Source of the DNA: Rhodoluna sp.
GTDB lineage: Bacteria; Actinomycetota; Actinomycetes; Actinomycetales; Microbacteriaceae
Length of the DNA: 16,586 bases
Direction of reading: 5' to 3'
Assembly: GCA_026393335.1 (NCBI GenBank)
Contig: JAPLAJ010000047.1
Location: forward strand, 1 to 16,586
The translations under genes and the position numbers were made by a program. How positions within the stretch are numbered: the stretch's first letter is position 1; every line of letters starts with the position of its first letter. The notes beneath the pieces are model-generated. The model saw nothing but the letters and a program-made list of their open reading frames with translations. It was not told the DNA's origin and made no database searches. Shown here piece by piece: positions 7,269 to 14,122 of this stretch.

Positions 7269-8237
7269 ATGGCTTATGTGACTGGCTTACCCCTTGGTAG
7301 TACCTCAGATGAGGCACCAGTTTCACCTTTTGATGAGATATCAAGAAGCCAATGGGCTGAATTGGCTAAAAGCTCAACATCTCCCCTAACTGAACCAGAA
7401 ATCGAAAAGATCAGAGGTTTGGGAGATTTCCTAGATTTAGCTGAAGTCTCAGACATTTATCTTCCCCTTAGCCAACTGCTCAATCTATATGTGACTCAAA
7501 CTCAAGAACTTCATGCAGATTCTGATGCCTTCCTAAATAGAACCAATAAGCGGATCCCCTTCATTATTGGGGTTGCTGGATCTGTTGCTGTAGGTAAGTC
7601 AACAGTCTCAAGACTTCTAAAAGAACTCCTAAGTAGATGGCCATCAACACCAACGGTAGCTCTAGTAACAACCGATGGCTTCTTACACCCAAACGCAGTT
7701 CTTGAGCAACGCGGCATTATGGATAGAAAAGGTTTTCCAGAATCTTACGATCGTCTAGCACTTCTAAAGTTTGTTGCCGATATCAAGTCAGGTAAAGAAG
7801 AAGTTTCAGCTCCCTTGTATTCACACCTTACCTATGACATCGTTCCAGGTGAACAGGTGATTGTTTCTTCCCCTGATGTTGTCATTATTGAGGGACTAAA
7901 TGTTTTACAACCTCCAGCCCTTGGCCAAGAGGTAGCGCTTAGCGATTACTTTGATTTCAAGATTTATGTTGATGCCCCAACCCAAGAAATCGAGTCCTGG
8001 TATTTAGATCGATTTAAGGCCCTCCGAGAATCAGCCTTCAGGGATCCTGCTTCGTATTTCCACCGCTATGCAGAGATGGATGAAACCAAGGCACTGGATA
8101 GAGCAAAAGAGATTTGGCGCACCATCAACCTGCCAAACCTGATGGAGAACATCATCTCCACAAGATCAAGAGCAACCCTTGTTTTGCAAAAAGGCGAGAA
8201 GCACAGAGTTGAGCGAGTCTTACTTCGAAAGATTTAG
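7269..8237 (+). CDS. coaA: Pantothenate kinase, type I (CoaA)
   Basis: CoaA phosphorylates pantothenate, the first and usually controlling step of CoA synthesis. The 322-residue protein shows the P-loop GVAGSVAVGKST at 101-112, D136 in TTDGFLHPN, the pantothenate pocket YSHLTYD at 184-190, and IEGLNVLQ at 207-214. The N-terminal part (SRSQWAELA, LRGLGD-like IRGLGDFLDL, IYLPLSQLL) resembles actinobacterial CoaA. The ATG at 7269 is preceded by AAGG at short (4 nt) spacing; a GTG at 7278 is an alternative, since the first ~15 residues are not conserved. It stands alone on the + strand between divergent glmS and a terminator. Confidence 0.95.
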   Translation: MAYVTGLPLGSTSDEAPVSPFDEISRSQWAELAKSSTSPLTEPEIEKIRGLGDFLDLAEVSDIYLPLSQLLNLYVTQTQELHADSDAFLNRTNKRIPFIIGVAGSVAVGKSTVSRLLKELLSRWPSTPTVALVTTDGFLHPNAVLEQRGIMDRKGFPESYDRLALLKFVADIKSGKEEVSAPLYSHLTYDIVPGEQVIVSSPDVVIIEGLNVLQPPALGQEVALSDYFDFKIYVDAPTQEIESWYLDRFKALRESAFRDPASYFHRYAEMDETKALDRAKEIWRTINLPNLMENIISTRSRATLVLQKGEKHRVERVLLRKI

Positions 8238-8240
8238 CTT

Positions 8241-8278
8241 AAAGAAAAAGACCCCGGTTTCCCGAGGTCTTTCTTTTT
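8241..8278. terminator. Bidirectional terminator between coaA and the secreted-protein gene
   Basis: AAAGACC at 8247-8253 pairs with GGTCTTT at 8266-8272. An inner CGG/CCG stem (8255-8257 with 8262-8264) closes a tetraloop across one C-A mismatch. A T-rich run, 8271-8278, follows on the plus strand. The A-rich bases 8241-8249 supply the matching U-run for transcripts on the minus strand. It lies a few bases from both convergent stop codons. Confidence 0.85.
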
Positions 8279-8284
8279 AGAAAA

Positions 8285-8884
8285 TTACTTCCTGCACTTA
8301 CTCTGCTCTTTAGCAAGTTCAGCTGCCTTCTCGGCAGCTTCCTTTGCAGCATCTTCAGCTTCTTCAGCTGCGTCTTCAACATCAGCAACAACGTCAACAA
8401 CTTCAGTTGTAACAGTGTCAACTACCAGTGCCGCTGCTGCTGCATCGGCTTCTGCCTTAGCAATCGCTGCAGTTAGTTTGGTCAACTCGCGTTGTGCTTC
8501 TGCTAACTCTTTTTGAGCTCCAGCTAAACGCTTGCCTGTAAGAGTTGTGATCTTGGTTGTAAGGTCTGCAATTTTTGCATCAAGCTTTGCTTTTTTAGCA
8601 TTTAGCTCGGCAACAGTCTTTACCTTCATTGACTTGCCTTCTTTAGCCTTCTTTAGCTCAGACTCAACCTTGGACTTCTTTTCCTTCAGTTTGCCTGCTG
8701 CATGCTTGGCTTCTTCAGCTGCCTTCTTAGCAGCTTTCGCTGCCTCATCTAGAACCTTGTGGTTCTTCACGTCTGAAACAGAGCACTTAGCTCTCTCAGG
8801 TCCACCCTTAGGGGAAGCGCTAACCAGTGATACTGGTGCGATTAGTAGAGCGGCTGTTGCAAGAGTTACGATCAACTTCCTCAT
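8285..8884 (-). CDS. Secreted Lys/Ala/Glu-rich helical (coiled-coil) protein, function unknown
   Basis: I do not recognise this 199-residue protein. Residues 1-23 form a Sec signal peptide (MRK, hydrophobic core, ending VSA before SPKGG); there is no lipobox cysteine. The mature chain is almost all predicted helix, rich in Ala, Lys and Glu, with heptad-like stretches around 45-85 and 95-150. Lys dominates the first half (about 40-105) and Asp/Glu the second (about 145-195). Only two cysteines occur, C34 and C197, close to either end of the mature chain. No LPxTG sorting motif or C-terminal membrane anchor is seen. AAAGGA before the ATG supports the start. It is bounded by a terminator on one side and 77 bp on the other, so it is probably a single-gene unit. 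It lies inside a block of universal genes. Confidence 0.75.
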   Translation of the reverse strand: MRKLIVTLATAALLIAPVSLVSASPKGGPERAKCSVSDVKNHKVLDEAAKAAKKAAEEAKHAAGKLKEKKSKVESELKKAKEGKSMKVKTVAELNAKKAKLDAKIADLTTKITTLTGKRLAGAQKELAEAQRELTKLTAAIAKAEADAAAAALVVDTVTTEVVDVVADVEDAAEEAEDAAKEAAEKAAELAKEQSKCRK

Positions 8885-8908
8885 AAAATTTCCTTTGTTT
8901 GTATTTTC

Positions 8909-8937
8909 AGGATAGTGGAATTCTCGGGTTTATCTAA
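8909..8937 (-). promoter_or_regulatory. Candidate promoter for the secreted-protein gene
   Basis: On the minus strand TTAGAT (8937-8932) and TATCCT (8914-8909) are separated by 17 bp. The -10 fits TANNNT but the -35 match is weak. It lies in the 77-bp gap after glmM, in which no intrinsic terminator for glmM is apparent, so read-through from glmM is also possible. Confidence 0.3.
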
Positions 8938-8961
8938 GCTCTCCACAGAATTCACAGGGAA

Positions 8962-10308
8962 CTAGATAGCTAGATTCTTCTCTACAACACGAGCAATACG
9001 ATCAGCCCAGGAGTGAGCTGTGCCCTCATCTGCTGCCTCAACCATGACTCGAACTAGGTTCTCGGTTCCTGAGGCTCTAAGCAATACTCGACCTGATTCA
9101 CCTAGTTCTGCTTCTGCTTCACGAACAATCTCTTGCAGTCCTGGGTCGGTATCTACTTTGCTCTTGTCAACACCTTTGATGTTCAGAAGCACCTGAGGGT
9201 AAGTCTTCATCTGAGCTGCTAGCTCTTGCAAGCTCTTACCTGTTCGCTTAACTTCTGCAGCCACCATAAGTCCAGTCAAGATTCCATCTCCAGTGGTAGC
9301 AAAGCGACTAAAGATAATGTGTCCTGATTGCTCACCACCTAGAGTAAAGCCACCTTCACGGATTTGTTCCAAGACATAGCGATCGCCTACCTTGGTTTCA
9401 ATCATGTCGATGCCGGCATCCTTCATGGCAATACGTAAACCTAGATTACTCATGACAGTTGCTACCAATGTGTTACGAGCAAGCTCACCTCTAGCCTTTA
9501 GAGATAGCGCCAGGATTGCCATTAGTTGATCACCATCAACTATTGCTCCGGTTGCATCAACAGCAAGTGCCCTATCGGCATCACCATCGTGAGCAAAGCC
9601 CATATCGGCATCATGTTCTAATACAGCTGCTTGCAAAGCACTCATGCTGGTTGATCCAAAGCCTGCGTTAATGTTTAGGCCATCTGGATCATTACCAATG
9701 ACAATTACTTCTGCCCCTGAATCTTTAAAGACCTGTGGGGAAATAGCAGAGGCTGCACCGTGGGCACAGTCAACAACAATCTTTAGACCCTCTAGAGAAT
9801 TAGGAAGAGCTCCTAGAAGATGAACGATGTATCGATCTTCTGCATCAGCAAATCTTTGCACTCGACCAACACCAGCTCCAATTGGAGACAATGCTGTATT
9901 ACTCATGGCTGCTTCGATTTGATCTTCAACTTCATCGGCTAGCTTGTGTCCACCAGAGGCAAAGAACTTGATGCCATTATCAGGAGCTGGGTTATGGGAT
10001 GCAGAAATCATCACACCAAAATCAGCATTTATATCTGCAGTTAGGAAAGCTGTTGCAGGGGTTGGCACAACACCAGCATCGTAAACATCAACTCCGCAAG
10101 ATGCTAAACCTGCTGCAACTGCAGCAGAGAGATACTCTCCAGATATACGAGGGTCACGACCGATAACCGCAATTGGCCTTCTGCCTTCGTTGCGAGCAGG
10201 CTCACCCAAAACACATGCGGCAGCTTGAGCTAATGAAAGGGATAAAGAAACAGTGAGATCGCGATTAGCGACTCCACGAACACCATCGGTACCGAATAAG
10301 CGGGCCAT
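8962..10308 (-). CDS. glmM: Phosphoglucosamine mutase
   Basis: GlmM converts glucosamine-6-P to glucosamine-1-P, the step after GlmS on the way to UDP-GlcNAc and peptidoglycan. From the ATG at 10308 the protein has 448 residues, opening with the family hallmark ARLFGTDGVRG. The phosphoserine loop is ISASHNP with S104; the metal-binding loop DGDADR holds D241, D243 and D245; GGEQSGH lies in the sugar-binding region; and RASGTENLVRVMVEA near the end is the phosphate-binding loop. A TTG two codons upstream (10314) is possible but the ATG is preferred. It follows rpsI by 35 bp in the same direction, an arrangement common in Actinobacteria, and is the last gene of that transcription unit. Confidence 0.96.
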   Translation of the reverse strand: MARLFGTDGVRGVANRDLTVSLSLSLAQAAACVLGEPARNEGRRPIAVIGRDPRISGEYLSAAVAAGLASCGVDVYDAGVVPTPATAFLTADINADFGVMISASHNPAPDNGIKFFASGGHKLADEVEDQIEAAMSNTALSPIGAGVGRVQRFADAEDRYIVHLLGALPNSLEGLKIVVDCAHGAASAISPQVFKDSGAEVIVIGNDPDGLNINAGFGSTSMSALQAAVLEHDADMGFAHDGDADRALAVDATGAIVDGDQLMAILALSLKARGELARNTLVATVMSNLGLRIAMKDAGIDMIETKVGDRYVLEQIREGGFTLGGEQSGHIIFSRFATTGDGILTGLMVAAEVKRTGKSLQELAAQMKTYPQVLLNIKGVDKSKVDTDPGLQEIVREAEAELGESGRVLLRASGTENLVRVMVEAADEGTAHSWADRIARVVEKNLAI

Positions 10309-10322
10309 GGTCAAAGCCTAAA

Positions 10323-10336
10323 CGAGCAGTTGCTCG
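10323..10336 (-). other. Small hairpin between rpsI and glmM
   Basis: CGAGC/GCTCG pairs around a four-base loop (one more A-T pair possible). In the sense RNA it is followed by UUUAGGCUUU, not a true U-tract. It could weakly attenuate or mark processing between the ribosomal genes and glmM; it is too short to be called a terminator. Confidence 0.3.
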
Positions 10337-10343
10337 AAGCGAA

Positions 10344-10841
10344 TTAACGCTTAGAGAACTGAGACGCCTTACGAGCCTTCTTAAGACCAGCCTTCTTACG
10401 CTCGATAACACGAGCGTCACGGCTTAGGAATCCAGCCTTCTTTAGAGCTGGACGGTTGTTGTCGCGGTCGATCTCATTTAGTGAACGAGCGATACCTAGA
10501 CGAAGAGCACCTGCTTGACCTGCAACTCCACCACCATTGATACGTGCAGTCACATCGTAAGAGTCAGTTAGACCTAGAACCTTGAAAGGGTCTGTAACTA
10601 GTTGCTGGTGCAACTTGTTTGGGAAGTATTCTGCCAAGTCGCGACCGTTAACCTTGATCACTCCGGTGCCTGGCTTAATGCGTACACGAGCAACAGCTTC
10701 CTTACGGCGACCAAGACCTGCGCCTGGAACTGTTAGTGGACCACGAGACTTTGCAGTCTTTACTTCAGCAACTGCTGGAGTTTCTGTTGTGTAGCTCTCT
10801 GGTGCAGCAGTTTCTGCAGCTTCAGCTTTCTTAGTTGGCAT
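10344..10841 (-). CDS. rpsI: 30S ribosomal protein S9
   Basis: The S9 core runs from about residue 37 (TVPGAGLGRRKEAVARVRI) to the basic C-terminus ending QFSKR, whose Lys-Arg tail reaches the P-site tRNA in the ribosome. Total length is 165 residues. The first ~35 residues are an Ala/Glu/Thr-rich extension, a common feature of actinobacterial S9 and probably disordered. AAGGAAAG seven or eight bases before the ATG supports the start. It is co-transcribed with rplM, 23 bp upstream, as in most bacteria. Confidence 0.97.
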   Translation of the reverse strand: MPTKKAEAAETAAPESYTTETPAVAEVKTAKSRGPLTVPGAGLGRRKEAVARVRIKPGTGVIKVNGRDLAEYFPNKLHQQLVTDPFKVLGLTDSYDVTARINGGGVAGQAGALRLGIARSLNEIDRDNNRPALKKAGFLSRDARVIERKKAGLKKARKASQFSKR

Positions 10842-10864
10842 CTGTTGTCTTTCCTTCTAAGCGC

Positions 10865-11308
10865 TTACTGCGCTACCTGACCAATTGTGTAAGGCTTTGG
10901 AGCCTGTGCTACGTGTGGGTGCTCTGCACCGCGGTAAACCTTAAGCTTTGAAAGCTGGTCACGACCAAGAGTGTTCTTAGGAAGCATTCCGCGGATTGCT
11001 TTCTCAACAGCCTTCTCAGGTGACTTCTCTAGAAGTTCTGCATAAGTAGTTGCTGTCATACCACCTGGGTAACCAGAGTGACGGTATGCGTTCTTCTTCT
11101 GCAACTTAGATCCGGTAAGAGCAACCTTCTCTGCGTTGATGATTACAACGAAGTCTCCGTTGTCCATGTGAGGAGCAAAAGTTGCCTTGTGCTTGCCACG
11201 TAGTAACGCAGCTGCAGTTGCGGCCAAACGACCAAGAACCACGTCGGTGGCGTCGATTACGAGCCAGTCGTTCTGAAGCTCATGAGCTTTCGGTGAATAA
11301 GTACGCAC
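10865..11308 (-). CDS. rplM: 50S ribosomal protein L13
   Basis: This is a 147-residue L13, opening with MRTYSPKAHELQNDWLVIDA and containing VVLGRLAATAA, GDFVVIINAEK, YRHSGYPGG and the MLPKNTLGRDQLSKLKVY block typical of the family. The start is GTG at 11308, with AGAAGG about ten bases ahead. The upstream 145-bp gap carries a candidate promoter and two hairpins, so rplM-rpsI-glmM is likely an independently started unit. L13 represses its own rplM-rpsI operon in some bacteria; whether that holds here is unknown. Confidence 0.97.
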   Translation of the reverse strand: MRTYSPKAHELQNDWLVIDATDVVLGRLAATAAALLRGKHKATFAPHMDNGDFVVIINAEKVALTGSKLQKKNAYRHSGYPGGMTATTYAELLEKSPEKAVEKAIRGMLPKNTLGRDQLSKLKVYRGAEHPHVAQAPKPYTIGQVAQ

Positions 11309-11341
11309 GCTAGATTGCCTTCTATTTCTTATCGGATTGGC

Positions 11342-11384
11342 GATGAATCAGTAATTCATCAACATGTGCTAAACCAAATGGTTT
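11342..11384 (-). promoter_or_regulatory. Candidate rplM 5' leader hairpins
   Basis: Two perfect inverted repeats lie in tandem upstream of the rplM GTG: GATGAAT/ATTCATC (11342-11348 with 11354-11360, 5-nt loop) and AAACCA/TGGTTT (11371-11376 with 11379-11384). Neither has a following U-tract, so they are not intrinsic terminators. They would be within an ~86-nt leader if transcription starts near 11394. Confidence 0.4.
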
Positions 11385-11400
11385 CAGGCACCAAGAGCCA

Positions 11401-11430
11401 AGTTTAGCCCCAAAGCAGACAGATATGCAA
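11401..11430 (-). promoter_or_regulatory. Candidate promoter for rplM-rpsI-glmM
   Basis: On the minus strand TTGCAT (11430-11425), an 18-bp spacer and TAAACT (11406-11401) make a plausible but imperfect pair. TAAACT is the same hexamer seen upstream of glmS. It sits just after the truA stop at 11454. Confidence 0.35.
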
Positions 11431-11453
11431 CCCGAAGATTTGGGCCAATATGG

Positions 11454-12323
11454 CTAATCATCTTCTAAAGATCTGGTGTGTTGGGTCATTTTTACCTGGG
11501 CTTCGAGGTCCTTATTGGCTGGATATCCAACCTCAATAAGGCTTAGACCTTCAGGGGTTACCACCTTATAGTTATGGCCAATTCGGGACTTAGATTTGAG
11601 GGCATCAGAGATATCAGCTGCCGTAGTCCTGCCAGCTCCAGCCTTGATTAGAGCCCCAACTATGGATCTGACCATATTGTGGGCAAATGCATCAGCCAGA
11701 AGCTCTATTTCCACTACCCCACCCAGAGCCTTGTTTCTCTTGACCGATATAGACCTTAAAAGCCTGATGGTAGTCCCATGCGGCATTGGCTTACTAAAGG
11801 CAGCAAAGTCATGTAAGCCTAGAAACTCTTTACTGGCTTCCTGCATGGCCGCTAAATCCAATGGATATTTGATCCAAAGGTTGAACCTAGCTTTAAGGGG
11901 ATTCCAGCCACTTGTGGCATCAGCAATTGTGTATCTGTATTTGCGGTGAGTTGCCCCATACCTGGCATGAAAATGCTTAGGTGCCTCAGCTGCATTACTG
12001 ACTCTGATGTCGGTTGGCAAAATAGCGTTGAGCTTCATCTTCAAATCGTTAGACCTACCAAGTCTCTTGATTTGAGCTGGGGTTAGATCCAAATGCACTA
12101 CCTGATGTTCGGCGTGCACTCCAGCATCAGTTCTGCCGGCTACCCGCAAAGAAAAGTCATTCTTGGTTGGCCCAAAGATAGTAATCAGAGCTTTCATGAG
12201 TTCGCCATGAACAGTTCTAAGTTTTGGCTGTTTAGCCCAACCAGCAAAGTCTGTGCCGTCATAGGCAAGATCTAGCCGATAACGAATCAAGCCGTCAACC
12301 AATTGGTCAACGGCTTGATTCAT
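11454..12323 (-). CDS. truA: tRNA pseudouridine(38-40) synthase TruA
   Basis: TruA isomerises uridines 38-40 in the tRNA anticodon stem-loop. Seen here: YRLDLAYDGTDFAGWA near residues 15-30, the catalytic aspartate D66 in RVAGRTDAGVHA, the HARYGATHRKYRY block, and FAHNMVRSIVGALI near the end. From the ATG at 12323 the length is 289 residues. The first 11 codons are not conserved and are encoded inside a 38-nt hairpin; a TTG at 12290 (codon 12) would give a start closer to typical TruA. Neither start has a good Shine-Dalgarno sequence, so coupling to rplQ, 20 bp upstream, is likely. Confidence 0.93.
   Translation of the reverse strand: MNQAVDQLVDGLIRYRLDLAYDGTDFAGWAKQPKLRTVHGELMKALITIFGPTKNDFSLRVAGRTDAGVHAEHQVVHLDLTPAQIKRLGRSNDLKMKLNAILPTDIRVSNAAEAPKHFHARYGATHRKYRYTIADATSGWNPLKARFNLWIKYPLDLAAMQEASKEFLGLHDFAAFSKPMPHGTTIRLLRSISVKRNKALGGVVEIELLADAFAHNMVRSIVGALIKAGAGRTTAADISDALKSKSRIGHNYKVVTPEGLSLIEVGYPANKDLEAQVKMTQHTRSLEDD
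12284..12321 (-). repeat. 38-nt near-perfect inverted repeat (RNA hairpin) covering the truA start
   Basis: Bases 12284-12302 pair with 12303-12321 at all 19 positions in the minus-strand (sense) RNA. Seventeen pairs are Watson-Crick and two (12296-12309 and 12297-12308) are G-U. On the + strand those two would be C-A mismatches. The outermost pair uses the G of the truA ATG. Allowing a four-base loop, the stem is about 17 bp. No U-tract follows in the sense direction. Confidence 0.85.
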
Positions 12324-12343
12324 GAGATCTTTTTTATTTGAAA

Positions 12344-12958
12344 TTATTTAGCTTCGTCAGCCTCAGGAGCTTCAGCTTCTGCTTCTGCAACTGCAGCTTC
12401 TTCTTCAGCCGGAGCTTCTTCAGCAACTGGAGTCTCTTCAACGATGTTCTCGTCAACTACAGTCTCTGGCTCAGTGTGCTCTGCAACAGCTTCTTCAGCA
12501 ACTGCAACTTCTTCAACAACTTCTTCAGCCACAACTGCAGCTGCAGTTGTCTTGACAGCGTTAGCTAGCTTTGCCTTTGCTCTTGCAGGCTTTGCAACAA
12601 CTGGCTCAAGAACTAGTTCGATTAGAGCCATAGGAGCGTTGTCGCCCTTACGGAAACCAAGCTTGGTAATTCTTGTGTAACCACCGTTACGGTCCTGCAC
12701 TAGAGGAGCGATGTTAGCGAAAAGCTCGTGAACTACGTTCTTGTCTGTGATCTCAGCCATAGTCTGACGACGAGCGTGTAGGTCACCGCGCTTAGCAAGG
12801 GATACTAGCTTCTCTGCCACCGGCTGCATACGCTTAGCCTTGGTTTCGGTAGTAGTGATCGCCTTGTGTGTGAACAGCGATGAAGCCAAGTTGTTTAGCA
12901 TCAAGCGTTCGTGAGCAGGACTGCCTCCGAGGCGAGGGCCTTTAGTTGGACGTGGCAT
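12344..12958 (-). CDS. rplQ: 50S ribosomal protein L17 with long acidic C-terminal extension
   Basis: Residues 1-118 are a standard L17 (MPRPTKGPRLGGSPAHERL, NLASSLFTHKAITTTETKAK, GGYTRITKLGFRKGDNAPMA, IELV). Residues 119-204 add a tail: a short basic part (KPARAKAK) and then about 60 residues almost wholly Ala, Val, Glu and Pro. L17 tails of this sort occur in Actinobacteria and have no known role. AGGAGA eight bases before the ATG supports the start. It follows rpoA by 32 bp, the usual arrangement. Confidence 0.96.
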   Translation of the reverse strand: MPRPTKGPRLGGSPAHERLMLNNLASSLFTHKAITTTETKAKRMQPVAEKLVSLAKRGDLHARRQTMAEITDKNVVHELFANIAPLVQDRNGGYTRITKLGFRKGDNAPMALIELVLEPVVAKPARAKAKLANAVKTTAAAVVAEEVVEEVAVAEEAVAEHTEPETVVDENIVEETPVAEEAPAEEEAAVAEAEAEAPEADEAK

Positions 12959-12990
12959 TTGTTTCTCCTATTACTTATCTAGAGCCAGGA

Positions 12991-13986
12991 CTATGCCTGG
13001 TCATCCTCATCGAAGTTAGCGCTGAAATATGCAGCATCAAAACCTGGTACTGAATCACGGAAACGTAGTCCCATTGAAGTTAGCTTGTCGCGAACCTCGT
13101 CAACTGACTTCATTCCGAAGTTACGGATGTTCATCAACTGGTCTTCAGTTAGGTTGATTAGTTCGTTTACAGTGTTGATGCCTTCACGCTTTAGGCAGTT
13201 GTATGAACGAACTGTTAGATCTAGTTCTTCAATTGGCTTAGCTAGTGCAGGTGGTAGGTCAACTGCAACAGCTGAAACTGGAAGGTCGATACCTTCTGCA
13301 TTTTCATCTAGAGCAGCTGCTAGACCGAATAGGTTAACCAAAGTGATACCAGCAGAAGCAATAGCTTCACGTGGTGAAATAGATGGCTTGGTCTCAACAT
13401 CAACAATTAACTTGTCGAAGTTGGTGAACTCACCGGCACGAGTCGCCTCAACGCGGTAAGAGACCTTTAGAACTGGTGAATAGATTGAGTCAACCGGAAT
13501 GATTGAGTTGTTAGCCATATCTGGCTGACGGTTCTGAGACGCCTGAACGTATCCACGACCAGCTTCAACGGTCAACCACATGTGTAGTGAGCCCTTGGTT
13601 ACGTTAGCAATAACTAACTCTGGGTTGTGAATGGTGATGCCATCCTTGGCTTCGATGTCAGCAGCAGTTGCTACTCCAACACCCTTCTTCAATTCAAGAA
13701 CAACTGGCTCGCCTGCTTCAGATGAAACAACAAGATCCTTGATGTTTAGGATCAGCTCAGTTACATCTTCCTTCACACCATCAATAGGACCGAATTCGTG
13801 GCTGATGCCTTCGATCTTGATGCTCGTAACTGCTGCTCCTGGAATAGAGGAAAGCAGGGTACGACGAAGTGAGTTACCTAGGGTGTATCCAAAACCAGGC
13901 TCTAGTGGATCTAGGGTGAAGCGTGAGCGGTTCGGGAAATTGCTGTCAATTTCTTCGTTAAGAACTGGAGTCTGTGCAATTAGCAC
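12991..13986 (-). CDS. rpoA: RNA polymerase alpha subunit
   Basis: RpoA dimerises to nucleate RNA polymerase assembly, and its C-terminal domain contacts UP elements and activators. From the GTG at 13986 the protein has 331 residues: the N-terminal domain with EPGFGYTLGNSLRRTLLSSIPG at 29-50, the second domain through ~225, a linker, and the alpha-CTD at about 245-310. R260 in TVRSYNCLK corresponds to the DNA-binding Arg265 of E. coli. A longer frame opens with a GTG at 14001, but its first codons are themselves the ribosome-binding sequence, and actinobacterial RpoA proteins begin MLIAQ-like, so the shorter start is chosen. rpsD, which often precedes rpoA, is absent here. Confidence 0.97.
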   Translation of the reverse strand: MLIAQTPVLNEEIDSNFPNRSRFTLDPLEPGFGYTLGNSLRRTLLSSIPGAAVTSIKIEGISHEFGPIDGVKEDVTELILNIKDLVVSSEAGEPVVLELKKGVGVATAADIEAKDGITIHNPELVIANVTKGSLHMWLTVEAGRGYVQASQNRQPDMANNSIIPVDSIYSPVLKVSYRVEATRAGEFTNFDKLIVDVETKPSISPREAIASAGITLVNLFGLAAALDENAEGIDLPVSAVAVDLPPALAKPIEELDLTVRSYNCLKREGINTVNELINLTEDQLMNIRNFGMKSVDEVRDKLTSMGLRFRDSVPGFDAAYFSANFDEDDQA

Positions 13987-13992
13987 GTTGGT

Positions 13993-13998
13993 TCCTTT
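13993..13998 (-). promoter_or_regulatory. Ribosome-binding site deciding the rpoA start
   Basis: AAAGGA on the minus strand lies six bases before the GTG at 13986. It falls inside the coding part of the alternative longer frame from 14001, which argues that the longer frame is not used. Confidence 0.8.
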
Positions 13999-14042
13999 CA
14001 CTGAGACATCCGCTATTTGATATCTCTTTTGTTGGGTTTGCT

Positions 14043-14115
14043 TGTTCAGTGGCCACTAAACAGCTGTATTAAGTTATTTGGAGCTTGAAACTGTTTGTCT
14101 CTTATTTAGAGAGAC
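14043..14115 (-). promoter_or_regulatory. rpsK-rpoA intergenic region with two hairpins
   Basis: The 136-bp gap holds GTCTCT/AGAGAC (14097-14102 with 14110-14115, 7-nt loop) just after rpsK. A 20-nt palindrome lies at 14043-14062, centred on AGTGGCCACT, with one G-U pair in the sense RNA. Neither is followed by a U-tract. The first may slow or protect transcripts after rpsK; the second would be in the rpoA leader or could be a protein-binding operator. No convincing promoter was found. Confidence 0.4.
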
Positions 14116-14122
14116 GATAAAA

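Noticed and set aside
8290..8420. Repeated GCTTCTTCAGC-like DNA words here and again at about 12360-12540, considered as a dispersed repeat
   Set aside because: They come from independent Ala/Glu-rich coding stretches using the same preferred codons; no consistent repeat boundary exists.
8532..8915. Long + strand open frame (127 codons) opposite the secreted-protein gene
   Set aside because: It is the mirror of a Lys/Ala/Glu-rich sequence whose codons rarely make stops on the other strand; it reads as Phe/Ser/Ala repeats with no family resemblance.
8915..8955. Inverted AGAATTC repeats (GTGGAATTCT and AGAATTCAC) upstream of the secreted-protein gene, considered as an operator or terminator
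   Set aside because: Arms are short, imperfect and 22 bases apart; the shared core is the self-palindromic GAATTC, so chance is a sufficient explanation.
12338..12680. Two + strand open frames rich in Ser/Phe or Ser/Thr opposite the L17 tail
   Set aside because: They are shadows of GAA/GCT-rich codons of the acidic tail, with no ribosome-binding site or known homologue pattern.
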